DNA of 64,000 nt, from NCBI RefSeq assembly GCF_000276665.1, contig NW_004955405.1:8863608-8927607 (forward strand). The letters run 5' to 3'. Source of the DNA: Chinchilla lanigera. Lineage: Eukaryota; Chordata; Mammalia; Rodentia; Chinchillidae. Below are positions 12,871 to 24,395 of the stretch, in pieces. Positions within the stretch are counted from its first letter, which is position 1; the number at the start of each line of letters is the position of its first letter. Made by a program: the position numbers and the translations under genes. The notes under the pieces were generated by a model. That model saw nothing but the letters and a program-made list of their open reading frames with translations. It searched no databases and was not told the DNA's origin.

Positions 12871-13731
12871 CTGGTAGTCTAGAGCTTATATCAGATAAGC
12901 AAGCAGGAAGTATAGAGGCAAAAATGGCTGGCCAATTGGAGACTAGTTCTTACAATGTGCATCATAGTGCCCAACTATGTATCACAGTGACCAGCTGTTT
13001 CTAAGAAACAAGAGTAACAGGAACTGTAACCGGAACTATTACCTGGGCAAAAAACAAACTGACGTATACTAGCTGCGGGGTACATCTCCTGCTACATTAG
13101 TTCAAAGACCCCTCTTGGCTTGGCCATGCTTGCTAAGAATGTTACTGTAATCTGATCCCCTTTCATTTCAAAGGTGTTAGACCTTCATGGAAGTCTTCTC
13201 CCACATTTTCTAGCCCCATTTATTCTTTTTTTCCTTTAAAAGATAAAAGAGCAAAAACATATTAACAAACACACAGACATAAACACCACAAAAACAATAA
13301 AAGCAATACAGAATTTCAGACAAGGTGATCAGAAATTAACAATGGGTGTTGTATTACATATTCTTATCTTCAAATTGGTTACTCAGTTAAACAAATATAG
13401 GCATGTAAGATTAATCAAACAATTAAACATTAACTGTTCCTCTCCATAAAGCAATAGAAATTAGTAATACAATTATCTTAGCTATCTTATGTACACATAC
13501 GTACATATTTTTTCTCTTCTTTCTGTCTTTTTTTCCCTCATTCTAGTTATTCTTTCCTTTTGAGCAGTTTCTTTCCCTTTCACAATATCTATTGTATCTT
13601 TTAGATTTTATTTATTCTTTCAGGTTCTTACACTAGTGAGACAATATGGTGTTTACACAAGTGGGACTCATTTATTTCACTTATGAGTACGGTCTCTAGT
13701 TGATCCATTTACCTATAAAAGCCTCGAGTTT

Positions 13732-13836
13732 GGGGCTGGGGATTTAGCTCAGCGGCAAAAGCGCCTGCCTGGCATGCGCAAGGTCGTGAGTTCAGTTCCC
13801 GGTACCAGAGAAAAACCAAAAAAAAAAAAAAAAAAA
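13732..13836 (+). mobile_element. Young ID SINE (tRNA-derived) with perfect TSD
   Basis: Starts GGGGCTGGGGATTTAGCTCA and ends in a long A-rich tail. The Pol III A box (TAGCTCAGCGG, 13745-13755) and B box (around 13789-13799, AGTTCAGTTCC) are intact. Identical 15-base target duplications (AAAAGCCTCGAGTTT) lie at 13717-13731 and 13837-13851. It inserted within the older L1, so it post-dates it. It is among the youngest insertions in the window. Confidence 0.95.
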
Positions 13837-13854
13837 AAAAGCCTCGAGTTTATC

Positions 13855-15105
13855 TTTCTTTATAGCTGAGTAATAATCCTTTATATAAAAATACCACATC
13901 TTTCTTATCCACTCCTCAGTTGATGGGCATTTGGGTTCCTTCCACGATTTAACTATTACAAATTGTGCTGCTATACACATGGGTGCACATATATCACTGT
14001 GGTATGATGTTGTTAGTTCTTCTGGAAAAATACCCAAAAGGGAAATAGCTAGGTTGAATGGGATCTCTAGTCCTAGTTTACTAAGGAATCTCCAGACTGA
14101 TCTCCACAGTGGGTGCACCAGTCTATACTCCCACCAGCAGTGGAGAAGAGTTCCCTTTTCCCCCCATAGCCCCTCCAGAATTTGTTATTGGTTGACTTCT
14201 TGATGACAGCCATTCTTTCTGGGGTGAGATGGAATCTCGGTGTTGTTTTAATTTGCATTTCTTGAATGACTAATTATGTTGAACAGTCCTTTCATGTATT
14301 TGCCATTTGTATTTCTTTACATGAGAAGTGTGTATTCATCTCAGATGCCCATTTTTGCATTGGGTCTTTGAATGTGGGGGATCTGATTTTTTTTAATTCT
14401 TTATGTATGTTCTAAATAAAAGTTCTTTGTCTGAGGGACAGTTGGCTAAAATTTTTTCCCAATTTGTAACTTTTCCTTTCATTCTGCTGGTGATTTCTGT
14501 AGATGTACAAAAACTTTTCAGTAAGATGAGATTCCAGTTGTTGATTCTTTGAAGTATTTCCTGTGCAGTTTGGTTTTTGTTCATGAACTCTCTGCCTAAC
14601 CCTATGTCTTCAAGATTTTTACCTACTTTCTCTTCCAGTAGATTCAGTGTGTCTGTTTTAATATTTAGATCTGTGATCCATTTTGACTTGAGTTAGCTAC
14701 ATGGTGACAGACATGGGTCTAGTTTCAGTCAGCATGTGGCAAGCAAGTTTTTCCAGCACCATTTATTAAAGAGGCTATCTTTCGTCCAATGAACTTGTTT
14801 GGCCCCTTTATCAAAGATAAGGTGGCTGAGTGTGTTTGTGGTTGTGGCTGCATCTTCCAGTCTGTTCCACTGATCCTCAGCTCTGTTTTTTGCCAATGCC
14901 ATGTTGATTTTATCACAGTAGCTTTGTAGTATGATTTCAAATCAAGGATTGTCGTGCCACCTGACTTGTCTTTGTTGCCCAGGATTGCTTTTGCTATTCT
15001 GGATCTCTTCTGGTTCCAAATGAATTTTAAGAATGTTTTCTCTAGATCTGTGAGGTAAACTAATGATATTTTAATTGGGGTTGCATGCAAATATACTTTT
15101 ATAGA
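13855..15105 (-). pseudogene. Broken LINE-1 ORF2 C-terminal region
   Basis: Recognisable ORF2p blocks appear in order on the minus strand: a block with [18 protein letters not shown] (within 14725-15105), then the segment with LLKSFCTSTEITSRMKG and NWEKILANCPSDKELLF (14393-14584), then [12 protein letters not shown] (14073-14258), then [19 protein letters not shown] with the ORF end (about 13855-14118). These lie in three different reading frames in the order 0, 1, 2, 0, so at least three frameshifts have accumulated and no protein can be made. In intact L1 the protein supplies endonuclease and reverse transcriptase for target-primed reverse transcription, but those domains are absent here. 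Confidence 0.9.
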
Positions 15106-16004
15106 TAAATAACAAGGAAAAACACAAAGAAGCACTGCTCTGAACAAATGTTTGTAAGTGGCTCTTATCATCTTCATAACTGTTAATAATAAATCTCTAA
15201 ATTACCTAAACCAGCTTAGAGATAATCTCAGTGTCATTCTCCGATAATTTGGTTAACTGATGGCTTGAAGACATTCCATAAATGTCAAAAAGCAAACTTA
15301 GAAATTATCTTCCACAGTCCAACTTCCACAGAGCCAGGCTGTTTCAAAGAATGGCTCTTCCCACCCCATCTTAGTTCTGCTTCACTCCTTTGGCCTGGAT
15401 TTTCCCATTCCATCTCTTTTTGCAAGACCAGATACCCACAATCTCTATATCTTACCCCTGCCTGGCTATAGTTTGTGCCCACCAGGGTTGCCCATGCTCC
15501 TACCATCATATTCTCTTCTTCACTGTGACAAGTAACACTGGCCTCTGTTCATCTGCCCTCTTAAGTGTCATTTTTAATCTTACCTAACTCAGTTAGGTCT
15601 TAATTTTCAAAATGATCCCCTAAGGAACATATAAGAAACACCAGCATTATATCACAGAACAAATGACTGGTCAGACTGGGCAAGCACGGCCACAGTGGAC
15701 AGCTGAGCTAAGCACAAGAGGAAAGAAAGGTCCCGCAGAGAGGGGCATGTGGAAGCTGCCCTGGGTAGAAAACGCTAAGGAAAGACAGTGCTCCGTCTCT
15801 GCCTGTGGCGAAAAACGATGGGAAACCAGGCTGGCCCCAGGGAAAAGCACTTTCACACAAAGCACACTTCCTGAGCGGGAAAGCCGAGGCTCCTGGGCAC
15901 TGCGGACACCCTCCTTGGGTGCGGAAAAGGAACCAAGCAGTTCTGCTGAGCGTCGCTGCTGCACATGTGCCCACATGCTCAGCCCTCTCCCAAGTGGCGC
16001 CCAA
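15106..16004. other. Unassigned DNA with overlapping long ORFs on both strands
   Basis: A 213-codon + ORF (15663-16304) and a 196-codon - ORF (15708-16298) overlap almost fully. Neither has a recognisable domain and both run into a MIR at 16005-16195. The area is moderately GC-rich, which lowers stop frequency. Not called as genes. Confidence 0.5.
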
Positions 16005-16195
16005 GGCTATGGAGATATCATCTTGCTGACCTTCACAGCGGCCCCACGGGTAGGTACAACTGTTGTCCACTTTCTGCCCCAAAGAAGCAGTTCGGCTCAT
16101 GGTCATGTGGCTGAGAAGTGGCAAGTGCCATATCTGAGCCCATACAACCTCACTCTTAACCACTGTCGTGCACATCCCTATTCCACACATGACAC
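16005..16195 (-). repeat. MIR SINE
   Basis: AGATATCATCTTGCTGACCT, CATGTGGCTGAGAAGTGGCA and CACTCTTAACCACTGTCGTG match MIR antisense. It overlaps the long ORFs at 15663-16304 and explains part of them. Confidence 0.7.
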
Positions 16196-17082
16196 ACTGT
16201 ATGCCACTGCATACTCTCTGGAGCACATCAGTGCAACACAAACAACAAAATGCTTTCCTTGGATAACTGCATCGAGCAACAAAAACCAAACAGGTCATAT
16301 GTGATTTTGTGGATTGTTTTTGTCACCACAAAATCTTCAAATACCTAATAGCTTGTTTAACTAAAATATGAACAATATTAGAGAAGACAAACAATTTCAA
16401 ACAATGCCTATCCCGTCCAGTTTAATATATTCAGTATGCAATTTTATGTGCAAATTAATTGAAGGCCTTTGTGTTTCTGCTAACTTAAAAGCTACATATG
16501 GAACCCATATGAGGCAGGGGGATTTGAGTGTGCTCATTCCAAAGCATAAGAGTAATCCCTAAATAACCTGAAGCTCACTTAACGCAAGCCAGGTCGATGT
16601 TCATCAAAATGACCGTGCCAAAACTGCTCATGAGGACCCAATGGACGCCAAGTGCTGGGACTTGGCAACCTGGGAAGCTGGATGAGCACACATCCTACAA
16701 ACCGCACAAGCCAAGCCCAAGCTTCCATGTTCTGTGTCTAAATGGTAAACAGATGCCTCCCCCTGGGCTCAGCTAAAACTGGACCCACAGGGAAAAAAGC
16801 TTCCCCTCTACACACTATCCCTACTGTGTGAGGCCAAGACTGTCCAAGGTTCCTGACACACTGAGTCCCCAGAAGAGCAGTTCTGTTCCCATTTTATAAA
16901 GAAGACCTTTGCTTGAAGGGTAAGGGGTGGGGGGAGTCCCCACTGTAAACAAGGAAGAAATAGTGGGATGAGGTGACTGATAAAAATGCGCAGGCCTAAA
17001 TGGATTCTAAGCTCCTTTTCAAAATATAACTCCTCAGGTTATATAATCAGGACTGCAAAAGACCAATTAAAACATAGTTCCA

Positions 17083-17160
17083 GGGCTGGGATATATCTCA
17101 GTGACACAGCCCCTGCCTGGCAAGGATGAGGTCAATTCATGGTACCCACAAAAACAAAAA
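17083..17160 (+). mobile_element. ID SINE with TSD
   Basis: GGGCTGGGATATATCTCAGTG start, a B-box-like region, and an A-rich tail. Flanking duplications ACATAGTTCCA (17072-17082) and ACATAGCTCCA (17161-17171) differ at one base. Confidence 0.88.
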
Positions 17161-17171
17161 ACATAGCTCCA

Positions 17172-19967
17172 ATACTCAGGTATTACAAAGATAGGCCAAA
17201 GATTGGTGAAATAACTATTTGCCCAGTCATTTCTGTTCATAAGAATTCTACCTTCTGTTCTTCCACTTGCAAGTCAACCTTCTTAAAGACTGAGAAAGAT
17301 TTGGTTTCTGTAAAAGCGAAGTATTCTATCTTAATTTTGTAATTTAAAAGAAAGAAAAGAGGAGGGGAGGGAATATTCAATAGAAAAGATCCTTAAAATT
17401 TAAAACTGCACTTTGATAGGTCCTCAGCAATAATTAATGATCTGTTGGTTGTATTCAGCTAAGATGTAATAATTTCATAGTGGAAAGAGCTTATTTTCTA
17501 GTTTTCAAGAATCCAAAATACAATAATAGTTCTTTTATGCTTATACCTTAATAAAATTAATTTCTAGTTCTTATTTTTAATATTTAAAAAGTTTCAGTTT
17601 GTATATTTACAATACACTGTGACAAGGAAATTTAACTCATCATAAACGAAAATGTTGTGGTCACATGATAATTTAGCTTCTCTTCTTTTTCTCCAGAGTA
17701 TGTATCAATGTTAAAAAGAAGGACAAGGATATATGTACATTAGTATTTAATATCATCAAGGATGTATATTGATAATATATTTTAAATCCAGGGATATACT
17801 TAACATTTAATGGAACACATACATATATGTATTTGGAAAACGTGAAAGATATGTCAATGCTTTTTTGGTGATAACTCCTTTACTTCTAAAATACTGATTC
17901 TGCATCTTAAGATAAGTAAACACTAATTTAAAACTTATGCAATTATTTCCAATCCTCACTGAACAGCAATTTTAAAACTCTCAAAGCATACAGAGAATAT
18001 AAGGGATTATTAAATATTACAGACTGAAGGAAAAAATGAAAATGTCACATATAGTTACATCATCTAGACAACTCTTCATGTAATTTAGTCTTTCAAAAAG
18101 CAATATGCAAAGTTGTAAGAACTGGTACCAAAGAAACACCATATTTCTTAGGATTCCAGTTCTGAAGTAAAACATAATGTAGTACTACTGCACGGCTTTT
18201 CTCTGTGAGTCACCATGTGGCCCATCCTTGTGTAAGTAGGGCACCAACCACAAAACAGGTGTCCCGGAAGTTTCCAGCCACATTTATTTGTCTACAGGAA
18301 GTCATGGCTTAAAAGAATTTAAAACTAGGAGCCTGATTTCTTGAGTTTTGTTGCCCAATTATTTAACATCTGCAACTCCTTCCATTAAAAGTATAGGATT
18401 TTCCAAATGCCTACAAGAGAGTTACTGATTTTATCTTTTCTTCTTCTGGTTGTGTGAAATTGATCTTTATTCGCATGGTATCTACTCTGCAGGTTGAAAG
18501 CCTTATTCAGAATGTTTTTTTGGTGGTGGGGGGGAGATGCCAGCAAAGCCAGAATAAATATTTATAAACTGGTGATATAAGAGTACATTTTTCCTCCACA
18601 AAGTTGATGAACTGCAGTTTGCTAAATTTGAATCTACACAGGCAACTACAAGCGAAACTCTAAAATATTGTTTCATTTTTCTTTTGGGGTATTTGCTGCT
18701 CTCAGAATATCTGAGTAGGACTTTCTACTTTTATTACAGTGTTACCAAAAGAAAGAGATATTGGGAGTATGATAACTTCCTTTTCTCTAAAAAAAAAAAA
18801 AGCTAATTATTGTGGCTGCATTGTTTTTACAGTAGAAAAGCATAGAGCACTCTTTTTTAAAAATGAAATAAAGGACTCATTTCAAAGTTGAACATGAGCA
18901 ACAGTAACCTGAAGGAGCAGAGGAAGAGGCCCACCAAGACAAATCTCCTAGCATTTAAGGTTCACTTCTGTTAGCCTGAGATACAATTTTCAAGGTGATT
19001 TTCTTCTCATACCTAAAATGGAACTACTTAGTGGGTCTGGGTTTGCAACTTCTCAGAAATGAAAGCTGCCCCTCTTCCCTGATTCCCCTAGGAAACAGAG
19101 GGCAGAGCAGGTGAACCTTTAAAACACATCCTTCCAACCAATTTACTTCTAGAGGCCCCGGCTTATAAATGCACACCTTCTGCAATTACTTCAAGGCAGT
19201 GCTTCCCAATGTAAGATTCCTAGTGATCTGCAATGCCAGAAGAGATCATTTTAAAATACAGCACTTAATAACCTTGAGTAAGAAAGTTATTTCCTTGCAA
19301 TATTCTTTTAATCCTCTGGTCTGGTCAAGAAGAAAGTCTCCATTTGATGCCAGAATGTCAAACCCTCGCTGTACTTGTTAACTTCCAGTGTAACAAAGGA
19401 AACAAGACTCCAACCTGGGGATGCCAGCAGGCATCCATAACTACCTATAAGTTAAAAAGCCATGTGTTACTGTCAGGGCATGCATTTGAATAGTGATATT
19501 TTTAAATTTTCCTTTTTAAACAGTATATCTAAGGTTTGACAATGAAGTCCATTTAGAAGAAATTAAGTTTAAAACTTACAAGTGCCTTGCAACTCAAAGT
19601 ATGACCAGAAACACTGGCATCAGCTAAAAGTGAGTTTAGGCCGGCATCTCCAGCCTGCTCACCAACCGTATCTGAATATGCATTTTAAACAGGAGCCTAC
19701 TGTAAATTCCAACACCTGAGAAACTCTAGGATAGCTAAAGAGTTTGTCCTTTGGGACTCCGGGCTTCAGATCATCAGTTTGGCACTCAGTCCTTCAGTCA
19801 CAAAAACTGGCCAGCAAGGCTCACAGGAGGTAACCAGGCCTCTTTACCCAATGGGGAATCACAACCTATGTATGGATGGTGACACTGATAATAAATCTAA
19901 AACACAGCTAGGGGGAGTTTAAGGGATGTTTCTGGTGGACTAAACATGAAATATATTTCTATAAAAC
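17172..19967. other. 2.8 kb of AT-rich, repeat-poor DNA
   Basis: No SINE or clear LINE is recognisable and ORFs are few. It may be old unique sequence or highly decayed repeats. Among the longest repeat-poor stretches in the window. Confidence 0.4.
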
Positions 19968-20116
19968 CCAAGATCCAAGTTCAAGACCAGCCTGGGCAAC
20001 TTAGTGACTTAGCAAGAAGACCCTGTCTTGAAAAACTTTTTTTAAAAATTCTGAAGGGCTGGGGATGTAGCTCAGCGCAAAGACCCTGAGTTCAACCTAG
20101 GTTCAAATCCTATTGA
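19968..20116 (+). mobile_element. B1 fragment + ID dimer (B1-dID type)
   Basis: A B1 3' part (TTCAAGACCAGCCTGGGCAA ... GACCCTGTCTTGAAAAA) is joined through an A/T-rich linker to an ID-like unit (GGGCTGGGGATGTAGCTCAG ... GAGTTCAACC). This is the B1-dID arrangement known from several non-murid rodent families. Confidence 0.8.
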
Positions 20117-20180
20117 CAGAAGATAGAGAGCTAGAGAGACAGACAGACAGATAATAGATAGACAGACAGATAGATAAAAT
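20117..20180 (+). repeat. GACA/GATA tetranucleotide microsatellite
   Basis: Interrupted (GACA)n and (GATA)n repeats follow directly after the B1-ID dimer, consistent with expansion from the SINE tail. Confidence 0.85.
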
Positions 20181-21159
20181 AAAATCTACTTAACACTCCC
20201 CTTCACCCCTCCTCTTTCCTCTTTAAGTATTAGGGCTTTCAGGATACCTTCTGCACAGGAAAGAGTGACAAGGCTCCTGGATCCTACTACTTTAGCATGC
20301 CTTGGCCTTTTGTCCCAAAGCTGAGCCCAGTTGAAAAAAATTATGTGCAGAAATAGGACAGCTTTTATCTTCTGTATCAGGTGACAGTACTAGGGCAAAA
20401 GAGCACAAGCGCTCCATGCACCCCAGAAGAGAAGCTACTCTCCAAGTCACTCATTCACCACGATGGTGACCCATTTAGTCAATGACCCAGATAGTTCCAA
20501 CCAAAACACTAGTTCTGCACGAACTGGAAACAGGCACAAGGGGAAAACTGAGTTATCTGTACCACTGACTAAATTCTCCCCTTTCTAACTGAAAGACTGT
20601 GTCTATAATACAGAGGAAAACTATGACCAAAATACGCAGGATTCATGATACCATAAAAATCTAAAAATACATTGTTCAAATGATACAGACAATTCCAAAA
20701 TGCCCATGTTTTACAGTGCTTAATAAGTGTTTGTATCCTCCCATCCCGATCAGGTGTTAGGTCTAACACCAGAGCTAACATCCGAAGCTCATTTTCCCAG
20801 CACAAAATACTAATACAAGACAATATGGTTTTTGCAAAGTACATAATGAAGAGTGAATCTAACTGGGTGAAGGAAAATGAGAAAATTAACAACAAACAAT
20901 AGCTATGAATTCATGGTCTGGTTTCCATGATAAGAATTACATGCCATTCACAGAAAATGAAAAGAACATTGTGAACATTTGTTAGATCTTTTTCTCCTTT
21001 AGTTATTTTGAGAATGCACTTATGTGGGCAGAACATTACAGCGAACAAAAAAATGTATGCTCCAGTGTAAGACTGTTTTAATGGTTCTGAAGGAAGTTAA
21101 GGACAAACAGCCAAAAGATACGATGGGTGTTGAGGAAAACAGAGTATAACTGCTAAGAA
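20181..21159. other. Unassigned DNA
   Basis: Holds a 108-codon minus ORF (20569-20895) rich in F, L and Y, a composition expected from AT-rich non-coding DNA; no domain recognised. Confidence 0.4.
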
Positions 21160-21252
21160 CTACAGAGTATTCCAAGCAGTTTACACACTAATTCCTCTCA
21201 TCCTCATGACAAAGATAAATGTGAGGTCTTAATATTACCATTAATGATATTA
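21160..21252 (-). repeat. MIR fragment
   Basis: AGCAGTTTACACACTAATTC, CTCTCATCCTCATGAC and GTGAGGTCTTAATATTACC follow the MIR antisense order. Confidence 0.5.
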
Positions 21253-21253
21253 A

Positions 21254-21314
21254 TTAGGCTTGGGGTATAAGTGCATGCACAAGGCACTGAGTTCAATCCC
21301 CAGCATCCAAAAAT
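21254..21314 (+). mobile_element. Partial ID SINE
   Basis: A short, internally deleted ID-like stretch: GGCTTGGGGTATAAGTGC, then AAGGCACTGAGTTCAATCCC and CCAGCATCCAAAAATAAT. Confidence 0.7.
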
Positions 21315-23069
21315 AATATTATTAATACTACTAAACAAGCCATTTTGCAAATGTGAAAAGGTTTAACCCCAGGAAAGTAATAAGATCAGAAGCCTGGAAA
21401 TGGAGCTGGTTAAAAGTCAAGGTATGTTTGAAGTCCCAACTCCTTACCAGCAGAGTCTTCTGCCTGCCTATGACCAGGGCATTAGAATACACCCAAGCTA
21501 GCGGATCTTGTGTCACCCTCTAACACGGTGCCACACAAAGGTCAATGACCAGTGGTCTTCATTAGTTACAGGCATAGGCCATATTGATATAATAAAAGCT
21601 CAAAACAGGAGAACTAATTTTGGCACAAAAGGCATCATCAAGAAGTGTTCGACTTATTTGGCAGAATGGAGTTTTAAGCCTGCTTTTGGGGGGGGGCGGT
21701 ATTAACACAGGGGAAATTTTCTGTTGAAAGCAAACATTTTACTTTGAGAAATGCTTAAGTCAAATGTTCCTACTTTATTGGGACTACTTAATTGAGTACA
21801 AAGCATTAAAATAGCTGGCCTGAATATTTATTAGAGCACCAGCTGTTCCCTCCGGATTTTTAGACTCAAGCCTTCATGCCAAGTGTAATTTAGAAAAAAT
21901 TCGACAAGTAAAAGAGCCCTATGTCTTGTAATACATTTCTAAATGGTAAATAATAGCTGGAAGATGTATAGATCATCACTATGTCTTTTCAGTAGGAGAG
22001 CTAAAATGTTTTGCCATCCTTTTCCAAACACTATTTTGTTACTGAGGTAAGTGATTATCTTACTTAAAAATTAGACCTTGCAATTTATAATTATCAATCC
22101 TATACACATATATTACAGGCATAATATTACAGGGATAACCACAGGGCTTAAATGCCATTTTGCTTCTGGTTTTTGTTTTTTGTTTTTTTGGGTTTTTTTA
22201 GTAAGTGGTGGTAACCTCAGTAAATGCCTCAGAAAAAGAATATAAATTTTTATTAAAACTTACTTCTTTCAAAAGACTTCAAGTTAGACATAATCAAAAA
22301 CCTAATATTCTAAACAGGAAAGCAAAAGAAAGAAAGGAAGAAGGGGGAGAGAGAAAGGGAAAAAGTAACGGGAAAACTCATGCACACTCTAAATACTGTA
22401 CATGGAAACTTTTCTTGCTAAAGAGAACACAAATAGTCACGTTTGGGCCTTCTGTGTGATCTTTACTGTCACTTTTTTTGTAACAGTCCTGCAAATTTGG
22501 ATCTGGTAAAACAAATGTCTCTTTCACAGCTTTATAGCAGAGTCAACTCGGGCAAAGCCCCTCCCCTCCCTGCACAGGAAGTGCGGACAGGGCTGAGCCT
22601 CCACAGAAACCCAGGGAAACTGAGGGAGAAAGGAAGAGCAGCAGCAGGCAGGGAGGGTGACTGTGCAGAGAAGGCTGGTCTGCTGTGTTCTGTCTGGTGT
22701 CAGTGGTCAGAACCAGTCGCCTGCACTGAAGTGCACAGTGCAGGCGGGACACCACAGCCCAGGACAGCAAGTCCAGTTTTTGGACTTGGCCCGCCAGCAG
22801 GATAACCATTTCTATCCCCATACGATGCCAATTGTTGGCATATTAATTACAACGTAAGTTCTCTTTAAAGAGATTTTCCTATTTTCTTTTTAAGGTTTGG
22901 AGTTTTAAAATAAACTGGTTTTTTTTATTAATTTAAAAATTCCATTAGGCAGGCTTTTTTTTTTCTTATAAGCAAACACCAGCTTCACGTGCTGATGTGT
23001 GGTCACACTCTACACCTTCCATGTGTCTCCTCTAGAGAGCAAAGATGGGCAATCGCATCTCCCCAAGAA
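21315..23069. other. Unassigned DNA with a local GC-richer block at 22550-22800
   Basis: The GC-richer block carries a 120-codon + ORF (22443-22805) and a 92-codon - ORF (22543-22821) that overlap. A TTTTTTTGTAACAG acceptor-like site lies at its left, and AAC followed by GTAAGTT at 22854 on its right. No frame is open across the whole interval, so no coding exon is called. Confidence 0.4.
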
Positions 23070-23212
23070 AAACAAGCCAGAGCATCTCAACCCTGGCCTC
23101 GCACCAGAATCTCCTGTAGGCTTAAAACAAACAAACAAACAAAAAACACTAATTCCATCCTAGATGCACCTACTCAATCAGATCCCACAGTGGGAAGACT
23201 GAGGTTTTCTAC
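23070..23212 (+). repeat. MER5A-like DNA transposon remnant
   Basis: AGCATCTCAACCCTGGCCTC, CACCAGAATCTCCTGTAGG and AATCAGATCCCACAGTGG resemble the hAT-type MER5A, interrupted by a short (CAAA)n run. Confidence 0.6.
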
Positions 23213-23343
23213 CTTACTAATATGACTACAAAGGGAAGAAATATCAATGAATCATATAGAAATCACCATGAGTTAGTGAGAGGGACTTCCCTGCATGAAG
23301 AGAGTCAGATTTAAAAGCCCATACAAGCAGGAAAATGTTTTAA

Positions 23344-23444
23344 TTTTTTTTTATTTTTTTTATTTTTTTGGTACTGGGAATCGAACTCAGAACCCTGCAC
23401 TTGCCAGGCAGGTGCTTATGCCACTGAGCTATATCCCCAGCTCC
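23344..23444 (-). mobile_element. ID SINE with TSD
   Basis: A T-rich tail, then GGTACTGGGAATCGAACTCA, CTTGCCAGGCAGGTGC and CCACTGAGCTATATCCCCAG. Target duplications AAAATGTTTTAA lie at 23332-23343 and 23448-23459. Confidence 0.93.
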
Positions 23445-23532
23445 AGTAAAATGTTTTAAATATACTTTCCTATCAAAATTCAAAAATATCTAAAGGCTTC
23501 CTTTTTTCTTTTTTTTAATTTAAGCAGGACTT

Positions 23533-23878
23533 CTGTTATGCTTTGGAAGTGCCCCCCATAAAGATCCTATCACAGGCTTAGGTGCCAGCCTATGGTGCAA
23601 CTGGGAGGTAGTGGAACCTTTAAGTGTGGAGGCTCCTTGCAGAAATGAGGTCACTATGACATGGCCTTCAAGAAAATATGGAGACCTGGCCACTTCCTCC
23701 CACTGTCTGCTTCCCAGCCACCGTGAGGTGAGCAGCTTCCTTCACCAAGCACTCCTGCCCTGGTGCACAGCGCCACCACAGGCCTAGTGATCATGGACTC
23801 AAACTGTGAGCCAAAGTAAACCTCTCCTCCTTTTCAACTAATTCTCTCAGGTATCTGGTTGCAGTGACAGAAAGCTCT
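23533..23878 (+). mobile_element. MaLR LTR (MST/MLT1-like)
   Basis: Starts TGTTATGCTTTGGAAGTG. It contains AACTGGGAGGTAGTGGAACC, CAGCCACCGTGAGGTGAGCA, then ATGGACTCAAACTGTGAGCC and AAAGTAAACCTCTCCTCC, ending near TGCAGTGACAGAAAGCTC. This order is characteristic of ERVL-MaLR LTRs. Confidence 0.85.
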
Positions 23879-24274
23879 TTTCAAGCACTCTTTTCACGCA
23901 AAACCCTTCATTGGATCCCAAAATACAGAAACTAAATGGCCAAGATTCTCTGGAGGAAAGAGAGGTCAGAGGGGCCCTTGTGCAGCCTCTTTCCCTCCAC
24001 AGCCCTCCCAGAAGCTCAGCAACACAAGCTGATAACCACCAGCCCTGGATAAAACATCTCTCCCCCGCATATTAAGTGGGAGAAATACACAGTACTAAAT
24101 CTAAATTAAAACCATTAATTGGAAGGTTAAGGCTTCTGATGAGGACTTACATGGATGGATTTAACCTCAGGTTACCTGAAAATGAGGTGGAAATTTTATT
24201 TCACTAGAAATTCAACCAGAGACAACAACATCCCCTCACTGCCAGGAAAAGCCTGCACAGGTTAGCCTATTAGT

Positions 24275-24395
24275 AACTAATATTTGCAGCAAGAGATCTA
24301 CTTTTACAAAGCTCTTTACATATACTATCTCATTTAAGACAGGATAACGACTCTGTAGAAACTTATGTTGCCATTTTTTAGATAAGCAACTGAAA
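24275..24395 (-). repeat. MIR fragment
   Basis: AAAGCTCTTTACATATACTA then TCTCATTTAAGACAGG and a TTTTTAGATAAG end, MIR antisense. Confidence 0.6.

Larger units (their letters stand above)
13500..15105 (-). mobile_element. LINE-1 fragment: 3' part of ORF2 plus 3' UTR, lineage-specific
   Basis: Minus-strand sequence matches the C-terminal part of L1 ORF2p and the following 3' UTR. The sense direction runs from about 15105 down to about 13500. The 5' UTR, ORF1, endonuclease and reverse-transcriptase domains are missing, so the copy is 5'-truncated, as is usual for L1. It is moderately diverged. A younger ID SINE (13732-13836) inserted into its 3' end. The exact 3' limit is uncertain; T-rich sequence to about 13200 may belong to it. 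Confidence 0.92.

Noticed and set aside
13732..13836. tRNA gene resemblance
   Set aside because: The A and B boxes belong to an ID SINE with A tail and target duplications, not a folded tRNA gene.
15575..15630. Minus-strand acceptor/donor pair around a 36-nt segment near 15590
   Set aside because: All three frames contain stops; no other support.
15663..16304. 213-codon + ORF and 196-codon - ORF
   Set aside because: They overlap on opposite strands, have no recognised domain, and partly consist of a MIR SINE.
22443..22821. 120-codon + ORF and 92-codon - ORF in a GC-richer block
   Set aside because: Open on both strands with no recognisable domain; no frame links the acceptor-like site on the left to the donor-like site on the right.
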